Shown here: positions 8,010 to 16,384 of the stretch, piece after piece
How positions within the stretch are numbered: the stretch's first letter is position 1
Layout: the number at the start of each line of letters is the position of its first letter
Translations under genes and position numbers: made by a program
DNA from: Actinocorallia aurantiaca
GTDB taxonomy: Bacteria; Actinomycetota; Actinomycetes; Streptosporangiales; Streptosporangiaceae
Length of the DNA: 64,000 nt
NCBI RefSeq assembly: GCF_039533685.1
Contig: NZ_BAAATZ010000015.1
Span: 62,001-126,000 of the forward strand
Reading direction: 5' to 3'
The notes under the pieces: generated by a model
The model's database searches: none
Seen by the model: only the letters and a program-made list of their open reading frames with translations
What the model was told of the DNA's origin: nothing

Positions 8010-8513
8010 ATGGACCGAGAGATACCGCCTCCCGCGGGCGACGAGCAGAGTCTTCTGACCGCCTTTCTCGACTGGTACCGAGCCACCCCGGCGGTGAAAT
8101 GCGAAGGCCTCACCGAGGAGCAGGCGCACCGGCGCGTCCTGCCGTCCTCGCCGTCGATGAGCATGGCCGGCCTGGTCAACCATCTGCGCTGGGTCGAGTT
8201 CATCTGGTTCGAACACCGCCTGCTCGGCGGTCCCGACACCTCGCCGTTCGGCACGAGCGACGGCCCCGACATCGAGTTCGCCGTGGACGACCGCCCCCTC
8301 CCCGAACTCCTGGCCGAGTACGAGGAGCAGTGCGCACGTTCCCGCAAGGCCGTGGAAGGCCTGTCCCTGGACACCCCGACCGCCCTGCCCGTCCTCGGCG
8401 ACGCTCCCGTCTCCCTGCGCTGGATCCTGCTCCACATGATCGAGGAGACCGCCCGCCACACCGGCCACCTCGACGTCATGCGCGAACTCCTGGACGGCGC
8501 CCGGGGCATCTGA
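8010..8513 (+). CDS. DinB/DUF664 family protein
   Basis: This 167-residue four-helix protein belongs to the DinB superfamily (DUF664 branch), metal-dependent proteins that in actinobacteria include mycothiol-dependent enzymes. The likely metal-binding histidines are in LVNHLRWVE (about residue 56) and HMIEETARHTGHLDVMRE (about 146-158). The ATG at 8010 is 9 nt after the macro-domain stop, but the box at 7998-8003 suggests its own leaderless transcript as well. Confidence 0.85.
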   Translation: MDREIPPPAGDEQSLLTAFLDWYRATPAVKCEGLTEEQAHRRVLPSSPSMSMAGLVNHLRWVEFIWFEHRLLGGPDTSPFGTSDGPDIEFAVDDRPLPELLAEYEEQCARSRKAVEGLSLDTPTALPVLGDAPVSLRWILLHMIEETARHTGHLDVMRELLDGARGI

Positions 8514-8546
8514 TTCCCCCCCTCCGCCCCTCCCGGGGAATCCGAG

Positions 8547-8576
8547 TTGGCAGCAGTCCCCCGCATGGCCTAAGCT
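8547..8576 (+). promoter_or_regulatory. tRNA operon promoter
   Basis: A -35 TTGGCA (8547-8552) and -10 TAAGCT (8571-8576) are separated by 18 bp, close to the housekeeping sigma consensus, and lie 50 nt upstream of the tRNA-Asp gene. Confidence 0.65.
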
Positions 8577-8626
8577 TTTCCACGTTGCCCCGGAGCGAAA
8601 GCGCAAAGCACCGGGAGCAGCACCAA

Positions 8627-8700
8627 GGTCCTGTGGAGCAGTTGGAGTGCTCGCCACCCTGTCAAGGTGGAGGTCGCGGGTTCAAGTCCCGTCAGGACCG
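8627..8700 (+). tRNA. tRNA-Asp (GTC)
   Basis: A full cloverleaf can be folded: acceptor GGTCCTG (8627-8633) pairs with CAGGACC (8693-8699), the anticodon loop CTGTCAA has GTC at 8661-8663, and the T arm contains GGTTCAAGTCCC. CCA is not encoded. It is co-transcribed with tRNA-Phe 13 bp downstream. Confidence 0.97.
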
Positions 8701-8713
8701 CTTTCCCTTGCAC

Positions 8714-8790
8714 GGCCAGGTAGCTCAGTTGGTACGAGCGACCGCCTGAAAAGCGGTAGGTCGGCGGTTCGACCCCGCCCCTGGCCACCA
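8714..8790 (+). tRNA. tRNA-Phe (GAA), CCA encoded
   Basis: Acceptor GGCCAGG (8714-8720) pairs with CCTGGCC (8780-8786), followed by discriminator A and an encoded CCA (8788-8790). The anticodon loop CTGAAAA has GAA at 8748-8750. The Asp-Phe order is common in actinobacteria. Confidence 0.97.
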
Positions 8791-8799
8791 GATCAGAGG

Positions 8800-8829
8800 C
8801 CCAATCCGGCTCGAACGGATTGGGTTTCT
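8800..8829 (+). terminator. rho-independent terminator of tRNA operon
   Basis: CCCAATCCG (8800-8808) and CGGATTGGG (8816-8824) form a perfect 9-bp stem with a 7-nt loop, followed by TTTCT. Confidence 0.85.
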
Positions 8830-8993
8830 GGCTTTCTGACCGGCCATCCGCCTGAACACGCCTCCTCGATTCTTCCGGGGAAGATGCGATCCATGGCCAT
8901 CGTGCGATCACGAGCCGGATCCCGTGCCGGTGAATGAGGCCGGTCGCAGCGGTTCCCTTGTGGACGGCCCGGCGAGAGACGTTCTCCGGCGGG

Positions 8994-10064
8994 TCAGAGC
9001 CGGTGGCCGGGGTAGTCGATGTATCCGGTGTCGCCGCCCTGATACCAGGTCGACTGGTCGTCCTCCCGGAGGACGGCTCCGGTGCGGAGGCGTTCGACGA
9101 GGTCGGGGTTGGCGAGGTACGCGCGGCCGTAACTGATCAGGTCCGCGCCGTTGGCCAGCCAGTGTTCGCCGCGGGTGCGGTCCGTCCTCGTCGGGCCGAT
9201 CTGCCCGCCCGGGTTGACGATGAACGCGGTGGGCCACGCCTTGCGCAGGGCGATGAGCACATCGTCCTCGGTGGTGGCCAGGGCGTGCACGTAGGCGAGC
9301 CCCAGGGGGGCCAGCGCGTCGATCAGGGCCGAGTACAGCCGCGGGACGTCTTCCTCGACGATGTCCCAGGTCGTGCCTCCGGGTGAGACGCGGATGCCGA
9401 CGCGGTCGGCTCCGATGGCGTCCGCCGCCGCTTCCGCGGCCTCGACGGCGAAGCGGATGCGGCCGGCGATGGAACCGCCGTAGGCGTCGGTGCGCCGGTT
9501 GGCGTTGGAGGACAGGAACTGCTGGATCAGATAGCCGTTGGCCCCGTGCAGCTCGACGCCGTCGAACCCGGCGTCGATCGCGCGGCGGGCCGCGTCGGCG
9601 AACACCCGCACCTCGCCTCCGACCTCCCGCGTCGACAGGGCGCGGGGGACGGGAGCGGGCAGGAGCCCCTTGGACCCGGTGAACAGCTCGGCCTTCAACG
9701 CGATCGCGGACGGTGCGACGGGGTGGTGGCCGACGGTCTCGGGGTGTCCGACCCGGCCGGCGTGCATGAGCTGGGCGAAGATCCTGCCTCCGTCGGCGTG
9801 CACGGCCTCGGTCACCGGACGCCACGCGGCGACCTGCTCGTCGTTGTGCAGCCCCGGGGTACGGGGGTTCGACTGGCCCTGGAGGCTCGGCTGCACCCCT
9901 TCGCTGACGATCAGTCCCGCGGTCGCCCGCTGGGCGTAGTAGATCGCCGTGGACGGGGTCGGCATGCCGTCGGATGTCGCCCGGGCCCGGGTCATCGGGG
10001 CCATCACGATGCGGTTGGGCAGCGTGAGGCTTCCGAGCCGGTAGCCGTCGAACATGCTGGTCAT
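8994..10064 (-). CDS. alkene reductase, old yellow enzyme family
   Basis: This FMN-dependent NAD(P)H oxidoreductase (356 aa) probably reduces activated C=C bonds, as in NemA/OYE enzymes. It has the N-terminal NRIVMAPMTRARA, the substrate-binding pair His-x-x-Asn in the motif ELHGANGYLIQQFLS, the NRRTDAYGGS loop, and the C-terminal FMN phosphate-binding DLISYGRAYLANPDL. The start at 10064 (MTSMFDGYRLG) is favoured by a GAGGAG site 8 nt upstream; the frame is open to 10130. It is transcribed divergently from a merR gene, with a MerR-type operator between them, so induction by the MerR protein is likely. Confidence 0.93.
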   Translation of the reverse strand: MTSMFDGYRLGSLTLPNRIVMAPMTRARATSDGMPTPSTAIYYAQRATAGLIVSEGVQPSLQGQSNPRTPGLHNDEQVAAWRPVTEAVHADGGRIFAQLMHAGRVGHPETVGHHPVAPSAIALKAELFTGSKGLLPAPVPRALSTREVGGEVRVFADAARRAIDAGFDGVELHGANGYLIQQFLSSNANRRTDAYGGSIAGRIRFAVEAAEAAADAIGADRVGIRVSPGGTTWDIVEEDVPRLYSALIDALAPLGLAYVHALATTEDDVLIALRKAWPTAFIVNPGGQIGPTRTDRTRGEHWLANGADLISYGRAYLANPDLVERLRTGAVLREDDQSTWYQGGDTGYIDYPGHRL

Positions 10065-10108
10065 AGTGGGATCTCCTCTTTCGTGTCGTTCTGGGGCTAC
10101 GCTAAAAC

Positions 10109-10124
10109 CTGACGTTGACGTCAG
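10109..10124. promoter_or_regulatory. MerR-type operator between ene-reductase and merR
   Basis: CTGACG-TTGA-CGTCAG is a perfect 6-bp-arm dyad. On the minus strand it lies between TTGCCT and TAGCGT, spaced about 20 bp apart, the elongated spacer that is typical of MerR-activated promoters. Confidence 0.65.
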
Positions 10125-10163
10125 AGGCAAGTGTTGTGACCCAGATCATCGAAGGGGAGGCCG

Positions 10164-10607
10164 ATGCGCATCGGCGAGCTCGCGGCCAGAGCGGGGGTCA
10201 GCGTGCGGGCGCTGAGGTACTACGAGGAGCAGGACCTGCTGACCTCGGAACGCAGCCCCAGCGGCCAGCGGCTGTACTCGGAAGGCGCGGTCGAGCGGGT
10301 CCTGCTGATCCAGCAGCTGTACGCCGCGGGCCTGCCGAGCCGGAAGATCGTGGAGCTGATGCCGTGCATGGTGTCGGGTGAGGTGACGCCCGAACTCCTC
10401 GACAGGCTGTCGGCCGAGCGCGACCGCATCGACGCCCAGATCGCCGACCTGGTGCGCGCCCGCGATCGGCTCCACGGCCTCATCACCACCGCCGAGAACC
10501 CGAACACGACCTCTTTAGACGCACTTCAGAGTCCCGATCCGCCTTCGGCGGGTCGGGACTTCCGTGTTTCTGGGGGACTCCAGGAGACGCGGAGGCGGGG
10601 TGGGTGA
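10164..10607 (+). CDS. MerR family transcriptional regulator
   Basis: The N-terminal winged helix (MRIGELAARAGVSVRALRYY) is typical MerR. It is followed by the second wing (SPSGQRLYSEGAVERV) and a coiled dimerisation helix (ERDRIDAQIADLVRARDRL). It lacks the metal-binding cysteine pattern of CueR/ZntR and resembles regulators of ene-reductase or SDR genes, matching its divergent neighbour. The last ~30 residues (after TTAENPN) are unlike the family and are encoded across a strong terminator-like hairpin, so the ancestral stop may have been lost (see findings). Confidence 0.88.
   Translation: MRIGELAARAGVSVRALRYYEEQDLLTSERSPSGQRLYSEGAVERVLLIQQLYAAGLPSRKIVELMPCMVSGEVTPELLDRLSAERDRIDAQIADLVRARDRLHGLITTAENPNTTSLDALQSPDPPSAGRDFRVSGGLQETRRRGG
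10530..10560 (+). terminator. terminator-like hairpin inside the merR 3' end
   Basis: A 14-bp stem with a three-base TTC loop runs from AGTCCCGATCCGCC to GGCGGGTCGGGACT (one G-T wobble). It lies inside the annotated reading frame rather than after it. Confidence 0.6.
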
Positions 10608-10702
10608 GAAGGGTCACCCAGGAAGTCAAAGTTCACGTCTGGGCGGTTTGGGGGAATCAAGGGCGGCAATGGAACCGTACAAGACGGACGAAAGGAGTGG
10701 TC

Positions 10703-11149
10703 ATGACCATCGAGCAGCGTCCGGGTATGGAGGAGCCGGGGGACGAGCGGAAGCCGCACCTCACGGGGTCGCCTTCGATCGACGCCGAATGGAGCGGAGG
10801 AGCTTCCGAAGAACTTCCGCACTCCAGGACCCTGGAAGGCAGCCCGCACGGGAAGGCCAAGTCGTGGGCCGTAGTGATCACGGCGTTCGTGGCCTTCACG
10901 GTGGGCGGGGTCGCGCTGATCCTCCACGCGTGGGTACTGCTGTGGATCTGCGTGGCGATCGTCGTGCTGATGATCCCGGCGGGAATCGCGGTGCGGATCA
11001 TGGAGGACACCGTGGGATGGGCCCGGCCGACGCCCGGCGACATCACCCGCGGTGACATGACCAGGGTCGCCACGCAGGTGCAGAACGAGAGGCGCCAGCA
11101 GGCGAAGGCCACCCGGAAGGACGAGATCGAGCAGCACGCCCGCAAGTAG
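10703..11149 (+). CDS. HGxxPAAW-like two-TM membrane protein
   Basis: The 148-residue product has a hydrophilic N-terminal half and two membrane helices (about residues 55-75 and 78-98) introduced by HGKAKSW, which resembles the HGxxPAAW motif of small actinobacterial membrane proteins (the Pro-Ala-Ala part is not conserved). The C-terminal tail is basic and charged (QNERRQQAKATRKDEIEQ). I chose ATG 10703 because of the AAAGGAG site; an open frame extends back to 10604. Function unknown. Confidence 0.7.
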   Translation: MTIEQRPGMEEPGDERKPHLTGSPSIDAEWSGGASEELPHSRTLEGSPHGKAKSWAVVITAFVAFTVGGVALILHAWVLLWICVAIVVLMIPAGIAVRIMEDTVGWARPTPGDITRGDMTRVATQVQNERRQQAKATRKDEIEQHARK

Positions 11150-11185
11150 ACCCTCCGAGAACCGAACCCCTTCCGGGCCGGCCGG

Positions 11186-11869
11186 TCAGAGCGTCAGGCC
11201 GTAGAGGCACAGGCGTTCGACGGCCTCCGGAACGGTCAGCACGGGGACGGTCTCGCCGTCCAGCAGGCCGTCGGGGCCGATCTCGCGGGCCTGCCGCCAG
11301 GGGCCGAGCAGCAGGACGTGCAGCCGTTCGTGCTCCGGCAGCGGCTCGGGAACCCGGTCGGACGGGAGAAGCCAGTAGAGGTGGTCCTTCTCCTCGGCCG
11401 AATCGGCCGAGTCGGCGGAGAAGCACCGCTCCAGGTGCCGTACGGCCTCCTCGGGGGTCTCGTGGACCACGAGGCGGAAGGCCAGCAGCGCCAGGAGCGG
11501 AGGCTCCATCCGGCCGCCCAGCAGGCGGTGGAGCTCGGAACGGCTCAGCACCACCCGTCCGCCGCCGCGAGTGACGACCTCGACCAGCAGGGCCCGCAGG
11601 AACCCCTCGGCCCCGGGCCCCGTGAAGCCCACGGGGCGCCGCTCGCCCCGCACCCGGGAGAGCGCGCTGTGAGGTCCTCCGCCGACCGAGGCGGAGGACC
11701 TCTCCTTGTCCCGGCCCTTGAGCAGGCCGGGCACGCCGCGCGCCAGCAGGCGGTGCAGTACGAGCAGAGCGAACATCAGCAGGAGCGCCAGGCCGAAGGC
11801 CGGTTCCTTCCAGGACGGCGCGCCCTGCGGTTCCAGGAAGACGGCGTCCGGCACAGCACGGCTGAACAC
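11186..11869 (-). CDS. membrane-anchored hypothetical protein
   Basis: This 227-residue protein has one N-terminal membrane helix (about residues 20-45) and a soluble domain with a hydrophobic-helical layout (FLRALLVEVVTRGGGRVVLSRSELHRLL; HLYWLLPSDRVPEPLPEHERLHVLLLGPW). I do not recognise the family. The GTG start at 11869 has an AAGGTGA site 6 nt upstream. Confidence 0.65.
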   Translation of the reverse strand: MFSRAVPDAVFLEPQGAPSWKEPAFGLALLLMFALLVLHRLLARGVPGLLKGRDKERSSASVGGGPHSALSRVRGERRPVGFTGPGAEGFLRALLVEVVTRGGGRVVLSRSELHRLLGGRMEPPLLALLAFRLVVHETPEEAVRHLERCFSADSADSAEEKDHLYWLLPSDRVPEPLPEHERLHVLLLGPWRQAREIGPDGLLDGETVPVLTVPEAVERLCLYGLTL

Positions 11870-11969
11870 AGGCGGTCACCTTCCCCCCGAACGATGACCT
11901 GTGGGCCGTCATGCAATCAGCGCCGCCGCGCCCCGCTCGCGGCACACACGGAGCGTTAGCGACCTGTGA

Positions 11970-12602
11970 TCACAGATCGACGCCCTCGCCGGCCCCCAGG
12001 CGGATGTATTCGGGCGCGGTGAGGGCGTCCAGCATCCGGTCGAACACCGCGACGCCCTCCGTGCTGAGGATCGCCTCGTGGATGGGGTGCACGCGCTGAG
12101 GCGCCACCCGGTCGATGTAGTCGGTGCCCTCGCTCAGTTTCATCCAGGGAGCGGCCGTCGGCGCGAGCAGCGTGTGCACCGGCAGGTCGGGGACGGTGAA
12201 GCTGTCACCCGGGTGGAAGATCCCGTCGAAGTAGTATCCGACGTTCTCGATGACGGGGATCGACGGGTGGATGACGGCGTGCACCTCGCCGAACACCTTG
12301 ACGGTCATCCCCGCGGCCTCGATGGTGTCGCCGTGCCGGACCGCGGTGAACGGGGTGTCCTTCAGGAACTCCGACAGGGACGGCGGGCCGTAGATCAGCA
12401 GGTCGGGGCGGCGTGCCTTGAGGTCCCGCACGGCGTCGGGGTCCAGGTGGTCGAAGTGCACGTGGGTGATGAGGATGACGTCCGGGTCCTCGAGGGGCTC
12501 GGAGCCGGAGAAGGCCCCTGGGTCGACGACGAGGCGGCCTTCGGAGGTCTCGAACCGGATACAGGAGTGCGGGAATTTCACCATTCTCATGGGTCCCATC
12601 AT
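11970..12602 (-). CDS. metallo-beta-lactamase-fold hydrolase (UlaG-like)
   Basis: The 210-residue protein has the zinc-binding HxHxDH motif (THVHFDHLD), an early FPHSCIRFE strand, a histidine in GEVHAVIHP, an Asp/His in FHPGDSF and a last His in HPIHEA. This layout is that of the beta-lactamase superfamily domain 2 (UlaG-like), enzymes that hydrolyse lactones, phosphoesters or similar substrates; the substrate here cannot be read from sequence. The start could be 12602, 12590 (MRMVKF) or 12584 (MVKF); no ribosome binding site decides this. Confidence 0.85.
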   Translation of the reverse strand: MMGPMRMVKFPHSCIRFETSEGRLVVDPGAFSGSEPLEDPDVILITHVHFDHLDPDAVRDLKARRPDLLIYGPPSLSEFLKDTPFTAVRHGDTIEAAGMTVKVFGEVHAVIHPSIPVIENVGYYFDGIFHPGDSFTVPDLPVHTLLAPTAAPWMKLSEGTDYIDRVAPQRVHPIHEAILSTEGVAVFDRMLDALTAPEYIRLGAGEGVDL

Positions 12603-12713
12603 TCCCCAGCGCCCTTCCGCACCCGCGAACCAGTCGGGAGATATATCCCGAAAAAGTGGGTATCACCGCTTTGAGGAGCTTCCCCGCCTCACCGGCACGA
12701 GGGGAGTCCCGTC

Positions 12714-13688
12714 ATGTCCGAAAACCCGATGCTCCAGGCATCCGAAAACCCCCTGGAGCTCGCCCACGGATTCTTCCAAGCCCAACGGCCCGCAAGCTGG
12801 GCGCCCGCCTACCTGGACGGACGGGGCTTCCCTGAGCCCGTCCAGCGCCGCTTCGAACTCGGTTACGCGCCTCCGGGCTGGCACACCCTCACCGAACGGC
12901 TCCTCGGACAAGGCGTCCACGAGAACCGTCTGATCGCCCTGGGCCTGGCCCGCCGCTCCCGTCACGGACGGCTCTACGACTTCTTCCGCGACCGCATCAT
13001 GTTCCCCGTCCGGGACCGCCACGGATCCCTCGCCGGATTCATAGGCCGTACGGCCGACGGTGTGGGCGGCCCTCGTTACCTGAACAGCCCCGACAGCGCC
13101 GTCTTCCACAAAGGAAGCCTCCTCTACTCCCCCGACAAGGGCCCCCGGGGACGCTCCGTGGTGGTCGAAGGGCCCCTGGACGCCATCGCCGTGCGACTGG
13201 CCGGATTCCGCGCGCTCGCCCCGTGCGGCACCCGCCTGACCGAGGAACAGACCGAACTCCTGGGCGACCTGGGCGATGACGTGCTCCTCGCCCTGGACGG
13301 CGACTTCAGCGGCCGGCGCGGCACCGTCCAGGCCTGGCAGCACCTCTCCCACCTGCGCGGACCCGTTCACGCCGTGCTCCTCCCCGAGGGCGAGGACCCC
13401 GCCGCCCTCTTCGCGAAGGGCGGCCCGGAAGCCGTCCGGGCGGCCCTCGCGCACGAGCACCTGCTGGTGGACCTCGTCCTCGACTCGGTCCTCGAGCACC
13501 GCTCCCTGCGCTTCGTGGACGAACGGGTGGCCGCCGCCCACGCCGCCGCCGGACTCATCGCCGCCCTGCCCCCGGAGCAGGTGGCCCGCCAGGTCTCCAG
13601 GACCGCGGCCCGGCTCGGGTTCGACCCCTCCGACATCACCTCCTACGTCATCGCCGCGCTCTCCGCTCGGATGACCAGACGATTCTGA
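12714..13688 (+). CDS. stand-alone DnaG-type TOPRIM primase core
   Basis: The protein (324 aa) aligns with the catalytic core of DnaG: an N-terminal subdomain (YLDGRGFPEPVQRRFELGYAP, then the RIMFPVRDRHG...GFIGR motif) and the TOPRIM domain with Glu152 (VVEGPLDAIA) and the Asp195-x-Asp197 pair (ALDGDFSG; DnaG has DPDxAG). It lacks the N-terminal CHC2 zinc-binding domain and any recognisable helicase-binding domain, so it is not the replicative primase. Possible roles are repair or a relic of a mobile-element replication gene. ATG 12714 is preceded by an AGGGGAG-like site. Confidence 0.82.
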   Translation: MSENPMLQASENPLELAHGFFQAQRPASWAPAYLDGRGFPEPVQRRFELGYAPPGWHTLTERLLGQGVHENRLIALGLARRSRHGRLYDFFRDRIMFPVRDRHGSLAGFIGRTADGVGGPRYLNSPDSAVFHKGSLLYSPDKGPRGRSVVVEGPLDAIAVRLAGFRALAPCGTRLTEEQTELLGDLGDDVLLALDGDFSGRRGTVQAWQHLSHLRGPVHAVLLPEGEDPAALFAKGGPEAVRAALAHEHLLVDLVLDSVLEHRSLRFVDERVAAAHAAAGLIAALPPEQVARQVSRTAARLGFDPSDITSYVIAALSARMTRRF

Positions 13689-13700
13689 GTATCTCTACGG

Positions 13701-15719
13701 ATGTCCACCGGGCCGGTCAGGCTGGAAGATCCCGGTATGACCAGCTGCCCCGCCTGCGGCGCCCCCCTTCCGCAGGATCCCCCCGCCCGCTGTCCCGCGG
13801 TCTTCTGCAGCTTCCCCCTGGACCTCCCCGAAGCCGAGGAACTCCAGGAGATCCGGGGGCGGCTCGACCTCCTGCAGGCCGAGATGAACCCGCTCCTGGC
13901 CCGCCGGAACGAGATCCTCCGCCTGGCCCGCGGGACCGCCGCCGCGGCGTCCCGCCCCGAACTCGACGCCCGGCGCGTCCGCACCCTGCTGCTCGGCCTC
14001 GGCGCGAGCCTGCTCGGCATCGCCGCACTGATCTTCACCGTGGTGAGCTGGGGACGGCTCGGACTGCCCGCCAAGGCCTCCGTCCTCACCGGCCTGGCCG
14101 CCCTCGCCCTGTACCTGCCCTGGCCGCTGACCCGCCGCGGGCTCACCGCCACCGGCGAGGCGGTGTCCGCGGTCGGCCTGCTCCTGCTGATCCTGGAGGG
14201 CTACGCCGCCTACTCCTACGGACTCTTCGACGGCGTCCCCGGAGACTGGTACACCGCGTTCTTCTCCCTGTTCCTGGCCCTCGGCTGGACGGCCTACGCC
14301 AGGTTCTCCCCGCTGCGGCTCCCCCGCCACACCGCGGTCCTCGCCCTCCAGTTCCCTCTGCCGCTGCTGGCCTACGCCCACAACGACGCGACCCCGTACG
14401 AGTTCACCGCCGCCCTGCTGCTCGACGCGGCGCTCGCGCTGTTCGTCCTCCGCCGCCTCTCGCCCCGCGCCGCCTTCGGCTCCACCCTGGCCACCCTGCC
14501 GCTGACACTGGTGATCCTCACCGTCCACTCCGCCCAGCACCTCGGCGACCGGGACGTGCAACTGGCCGTCGCCCCACTCCTGGCCGCCGCCGCGCTCCTG
14601 GCCCACCCGTGGTCGCGCGAGCACCGCTCCGGCGGCGTCCTCACGGGCCTGGCCACCGTCCTGGCCGTCGCCTTCCCCCTGCAGAGCGTCCTGCCCCGCA
14701 CCCACCTGGCCACAGCGGTCTCCCTGGCGGCCCTGATCCCCCTCCTGGCGACCGCGCGGGCCGACAGGTGGCACCGGGCAAGCGCGATGATCCGCAGCAC
14801 CTCCTGGGTCTTCCTGGCCGTGACGGGCCTGTTCTCCCTGGGCGCCCTCCTCGAGGCCGCCCTGGGCTCCGAGAAGACGGTGCCCGGCGCGACCCCGATC
14901 GTCCTCGGCCTGATCGCGCTCGGCATGGCCACCGAACGGCTCCGGCCCGCCGTCGTCGCCTTCGCCGTCCTGGCGCTCTACTCCGTGCCGTACGCGGCGT
15001 CGTTCGGTGACGAGGCGATCCGCGACTGGCAGGCGGTGGTGCTCTGCCTGCTGATCCTGCTCGCCGCCACGCTGCGGGAGGCGGTCGTCGAGACGCTCCT
15101 CGCCCTGTTCCTGCTCCTCGTCCTGCCCGGCCCGGAGCACCTCGGCATCCAGGTCGTGCTCCTCCTGCTCCTGACGGCCGGCGGCACCGCCGCTCGGAGC
15201 GTTCCGGCCCGGCTGATGTTCGGGATCTCCGCCGCCGTCTGGTCCGGATGGGTCGCCTTCAACCTCGCGGAGCACCTCAGTTGGGAGACGCCTCCGGAGT
15301 TCTGCACCGTCCCGGTCGCGCTGGCCGGTCTGCTCCTGGGCTTCGTCTGGCGCGGGCACGCCGGTTCGTCCTGGCTCGCCTACGCCCCCGGCCTCGCCGT
15401 CCTGCTCGGTCCGAGCCTCGTGCTGATGACGGAAAGGGAAGGCTGGCTCCGCCCGCTCCTCCTGGGCCTGACGGCACTGGCCGTCCTCCTGGCGGGCGTG
15501 TGGTCCAGGCGGCAGTCCCCGGCGATCCTGGGCGGTCTCGCCCTGTTCCTGGACGCCGCACACCAGGCGGCCCCCTACGTCCGGGACGCCATCACCGCGC
15601 TCCCCCAATGGATCCCCATCGCCGCCGCGGGGCTCCTCCTGCTCTCCCTCGGCGCCACCTACGAACGGCACCTCCGCCGAGCACGCACCCTCTACACCCG
15701 CCTCTCAGCGCTGAGCTGA
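13701..15719 (+). CDS. large multi-pass membrane protein with N-terminal zinc ribbon (SCO7613-type)
   Basis: The N-terminus has a zinc-ribbon-like CPACGAPL ... CPAVFCSF pattern (residues about 15-37), then a coiled helix, then about 18-20 hydrophobic segments filling the rest of the 672 residues. This layout matches the actinobacterial SCO7613 C-terminal-domain membrane protein family, whose function is unknown. It starts at ATG 13701, 12 bp after the primase gene, or at ATG 13737 (MTSCPACG). Leu/Ala content is very high and there are few charged residues in the membrane part. Confidence 0.75.
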   Translation: MSTGPVRLEDPGMTSCPACGAPLPQDPPARCPAVFCSFPLDLPEAEELQEIRGRLDLLQAEMNPLLARRNEILRLARGTAAAASRPELDARRVRTLLLGLGASLLGIAALIFTVVSWGRLGLPAKASVLTGLAALALYLPWPLTRRGLTATGEAVSAVGLLLLILEGYAAYSYGLFDGVPGDWYTAFFSLFLALGWTAYARFSPLRLPRHTAVLALQFPLPLLAYAHNDATPYEFTAALLLDAALALFVLRRLSPRAAFGSTLATLPLTLVILTVHSAQHLGDRDVQLAVAPLLAAAALLAHPWSREHRSGGVLTGLATVLAVAFPLQSVLPRTHLATAVSLAALIPLLATARADRWHRASAMIRSTSWVFLAVTGLFSLGALLEAALGSEKTVPGATPIVLGLIALGMATERLRPAVVAFAVLALYSVPYAASFGDEAIRDWQAVVLCLLILLAATLREAVVETLLALFLLLVLPGPEHLGIQVVLLLLLTAGGTAARSVPARLMFGISAAVWSGWVAFNLAEHLSWETPPEFCTVPVALAGLLLGFVWRGHAGSSWLAYAPGLAVLLGPSLVLMTEREGWLRPLLLGLTALAVLLAGVWSRRQSPAILGGLALFLDAAHQAAPYVRDAITALPQWIPIAAAGLLLLSLGATYERHLRRARTLYTRLSALS

Positions 15720-15742
15720 GCCTTCAGACAAGGAGCCATGCC

Positions 15743-16000
15743 ATGGCGCCCAGCATCAAGAACACCACGTCCAACGCGTTCTTCTTCCAGGCCGCGATCT
15801 CGTTCGTCATCTCGTTCGCGGCCGTCGGCCTCGGGGTCGTCTTCCTGCCCGTCGACATGTGGGTGCGCGGGTTCCTCGGCATCTCCATGCTGTACGTCGT
15901 CACCTCGACGTTCACGCTCGCCAAGTGCGTCCGCGACCGGCAGGAGATGGCGGCGCTGGAACGCGTCACCGGCGGCGGCACGCCCTACTACAACGCCTGA
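15743..16000 (+). CDS. YiaA/YiaB-type two-helix inner membrane protein
   Basis: This 85-residue protein has two membrane helices and the YiaAB pattern (NAFFFQAAISF, VDMWVRG, LYVVTSTFTLAKCVRDRQE). The ATG at 15743 has an AAGGAG site at 15730-15735; the earlier ATG at 15738 is in another frame. Function unknown. It lies 23 bp after the large membrane protein and may be co-transcribed. Confidence 0.85.
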   Translation: MAPSIKNTTSNAFFFQAAISFVISFAAVGLGVVFLPVDMWVRGFLGISMLYVVTSTFTLAKCVRDRQEMAALERVTGGGTPYYNA

Positions 16001-16007
16001 GGCCCGT

Positions 16008-16235
16008 TCAGCCGCGCGCCGGCAGGGGGTCGTGCTCCTTGCCGGTGCCGGCGCACATCCTGCACGGCTCGTCGACCCGGACCCAGCCGATGACGCCGCC
16101 CGCCTCGCGTTGGGGCTTCTCCGGACGCCACCAGCCCGAACCGGTGCAGAACCGGCAGGCGAGATCGTCCCGGTCGCACCATCCGCAGGGGTCGAGCCCG
16201 CACCGCTCCGGGACCGCCGACCGCCCGGCGGTCAT
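16008..16235 (-). CDS. small cysteine-motif protein (CxxC/CxGxG), downstream of a coupled pair
   Basis: The 75-residue product contains C-GWC, CRFCTGSG and CRMCAGTG motifs, the DnaJ-type CxxCxGxG zinc knuckle. I chose ATG 16235 (MTAGRSAVPE) because it overlaps the TGA stop of the upstream small gene in an ATGA junction, which implies translational coupling. A zinc-binding or RNA/protein-binding role is inferred from the motifs only. Confidence 0.6.
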   Translation of the reverse strand: MTAGRSAVPERCGLDPCGWCDRDDLACRFCTGSGWWRPEKPQREAGGVIGWVRVDEPCRMCAGTGKEHDPLPARG

Positions 16236-16384
16236 CGGCACAGTCCGGTGCCGTCGCACACATGGCAGTTCTCCACGCTGTCCACCCAGGTCACCGAACC
16301 GTCCTCCTGCTGCCGGGGCCGCTGGTAACTGACCCGCCCCGATCCCTCACAGTGCCCACAGGGCGGTGGGTCATACCTCGCCAA
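16232..16384 (-). CDS. tiny cysteine-motif protein (50 aa), first of a coupled pair
   Basis: Reading the minus strand from TTG 16384 (or GTG 16405) gives a 50-residue peptide with CGHCEGSGRVSY and CHVCDGTGLCR, two CxxCxGxG motifs separated by a charged, Gln-rich linker. Its stop TGA overlaps the ATG of the next gene by ATGA. The motif pair on this strand and the coupling make it convincing although it is very short. It is likely a zinc-ribbon protein like the rubredoxin/DnaJ central domain; function unknown. Confidence 0.55.
   Translation of the reverse strand: MARYDPPPCGHCEGSGRVSYQRPRQQEDGSVTWVDSVENCHVCDGTGLCR

Noticed and set aside
8830..8993. Possible gene after the tRNA terminator
   Set aside because: No frame with a ribosome binding site or codon bias; taken as plain intergenic DNA.
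13695..15671. 658-codon open frame on the minus strand
   Set aside because: It is antisense to the membrane protein at 13701-15719; the encoded sequence is low-complexity Gly/Glu/Gln/Arg, typical of a high-GC shadow frame.
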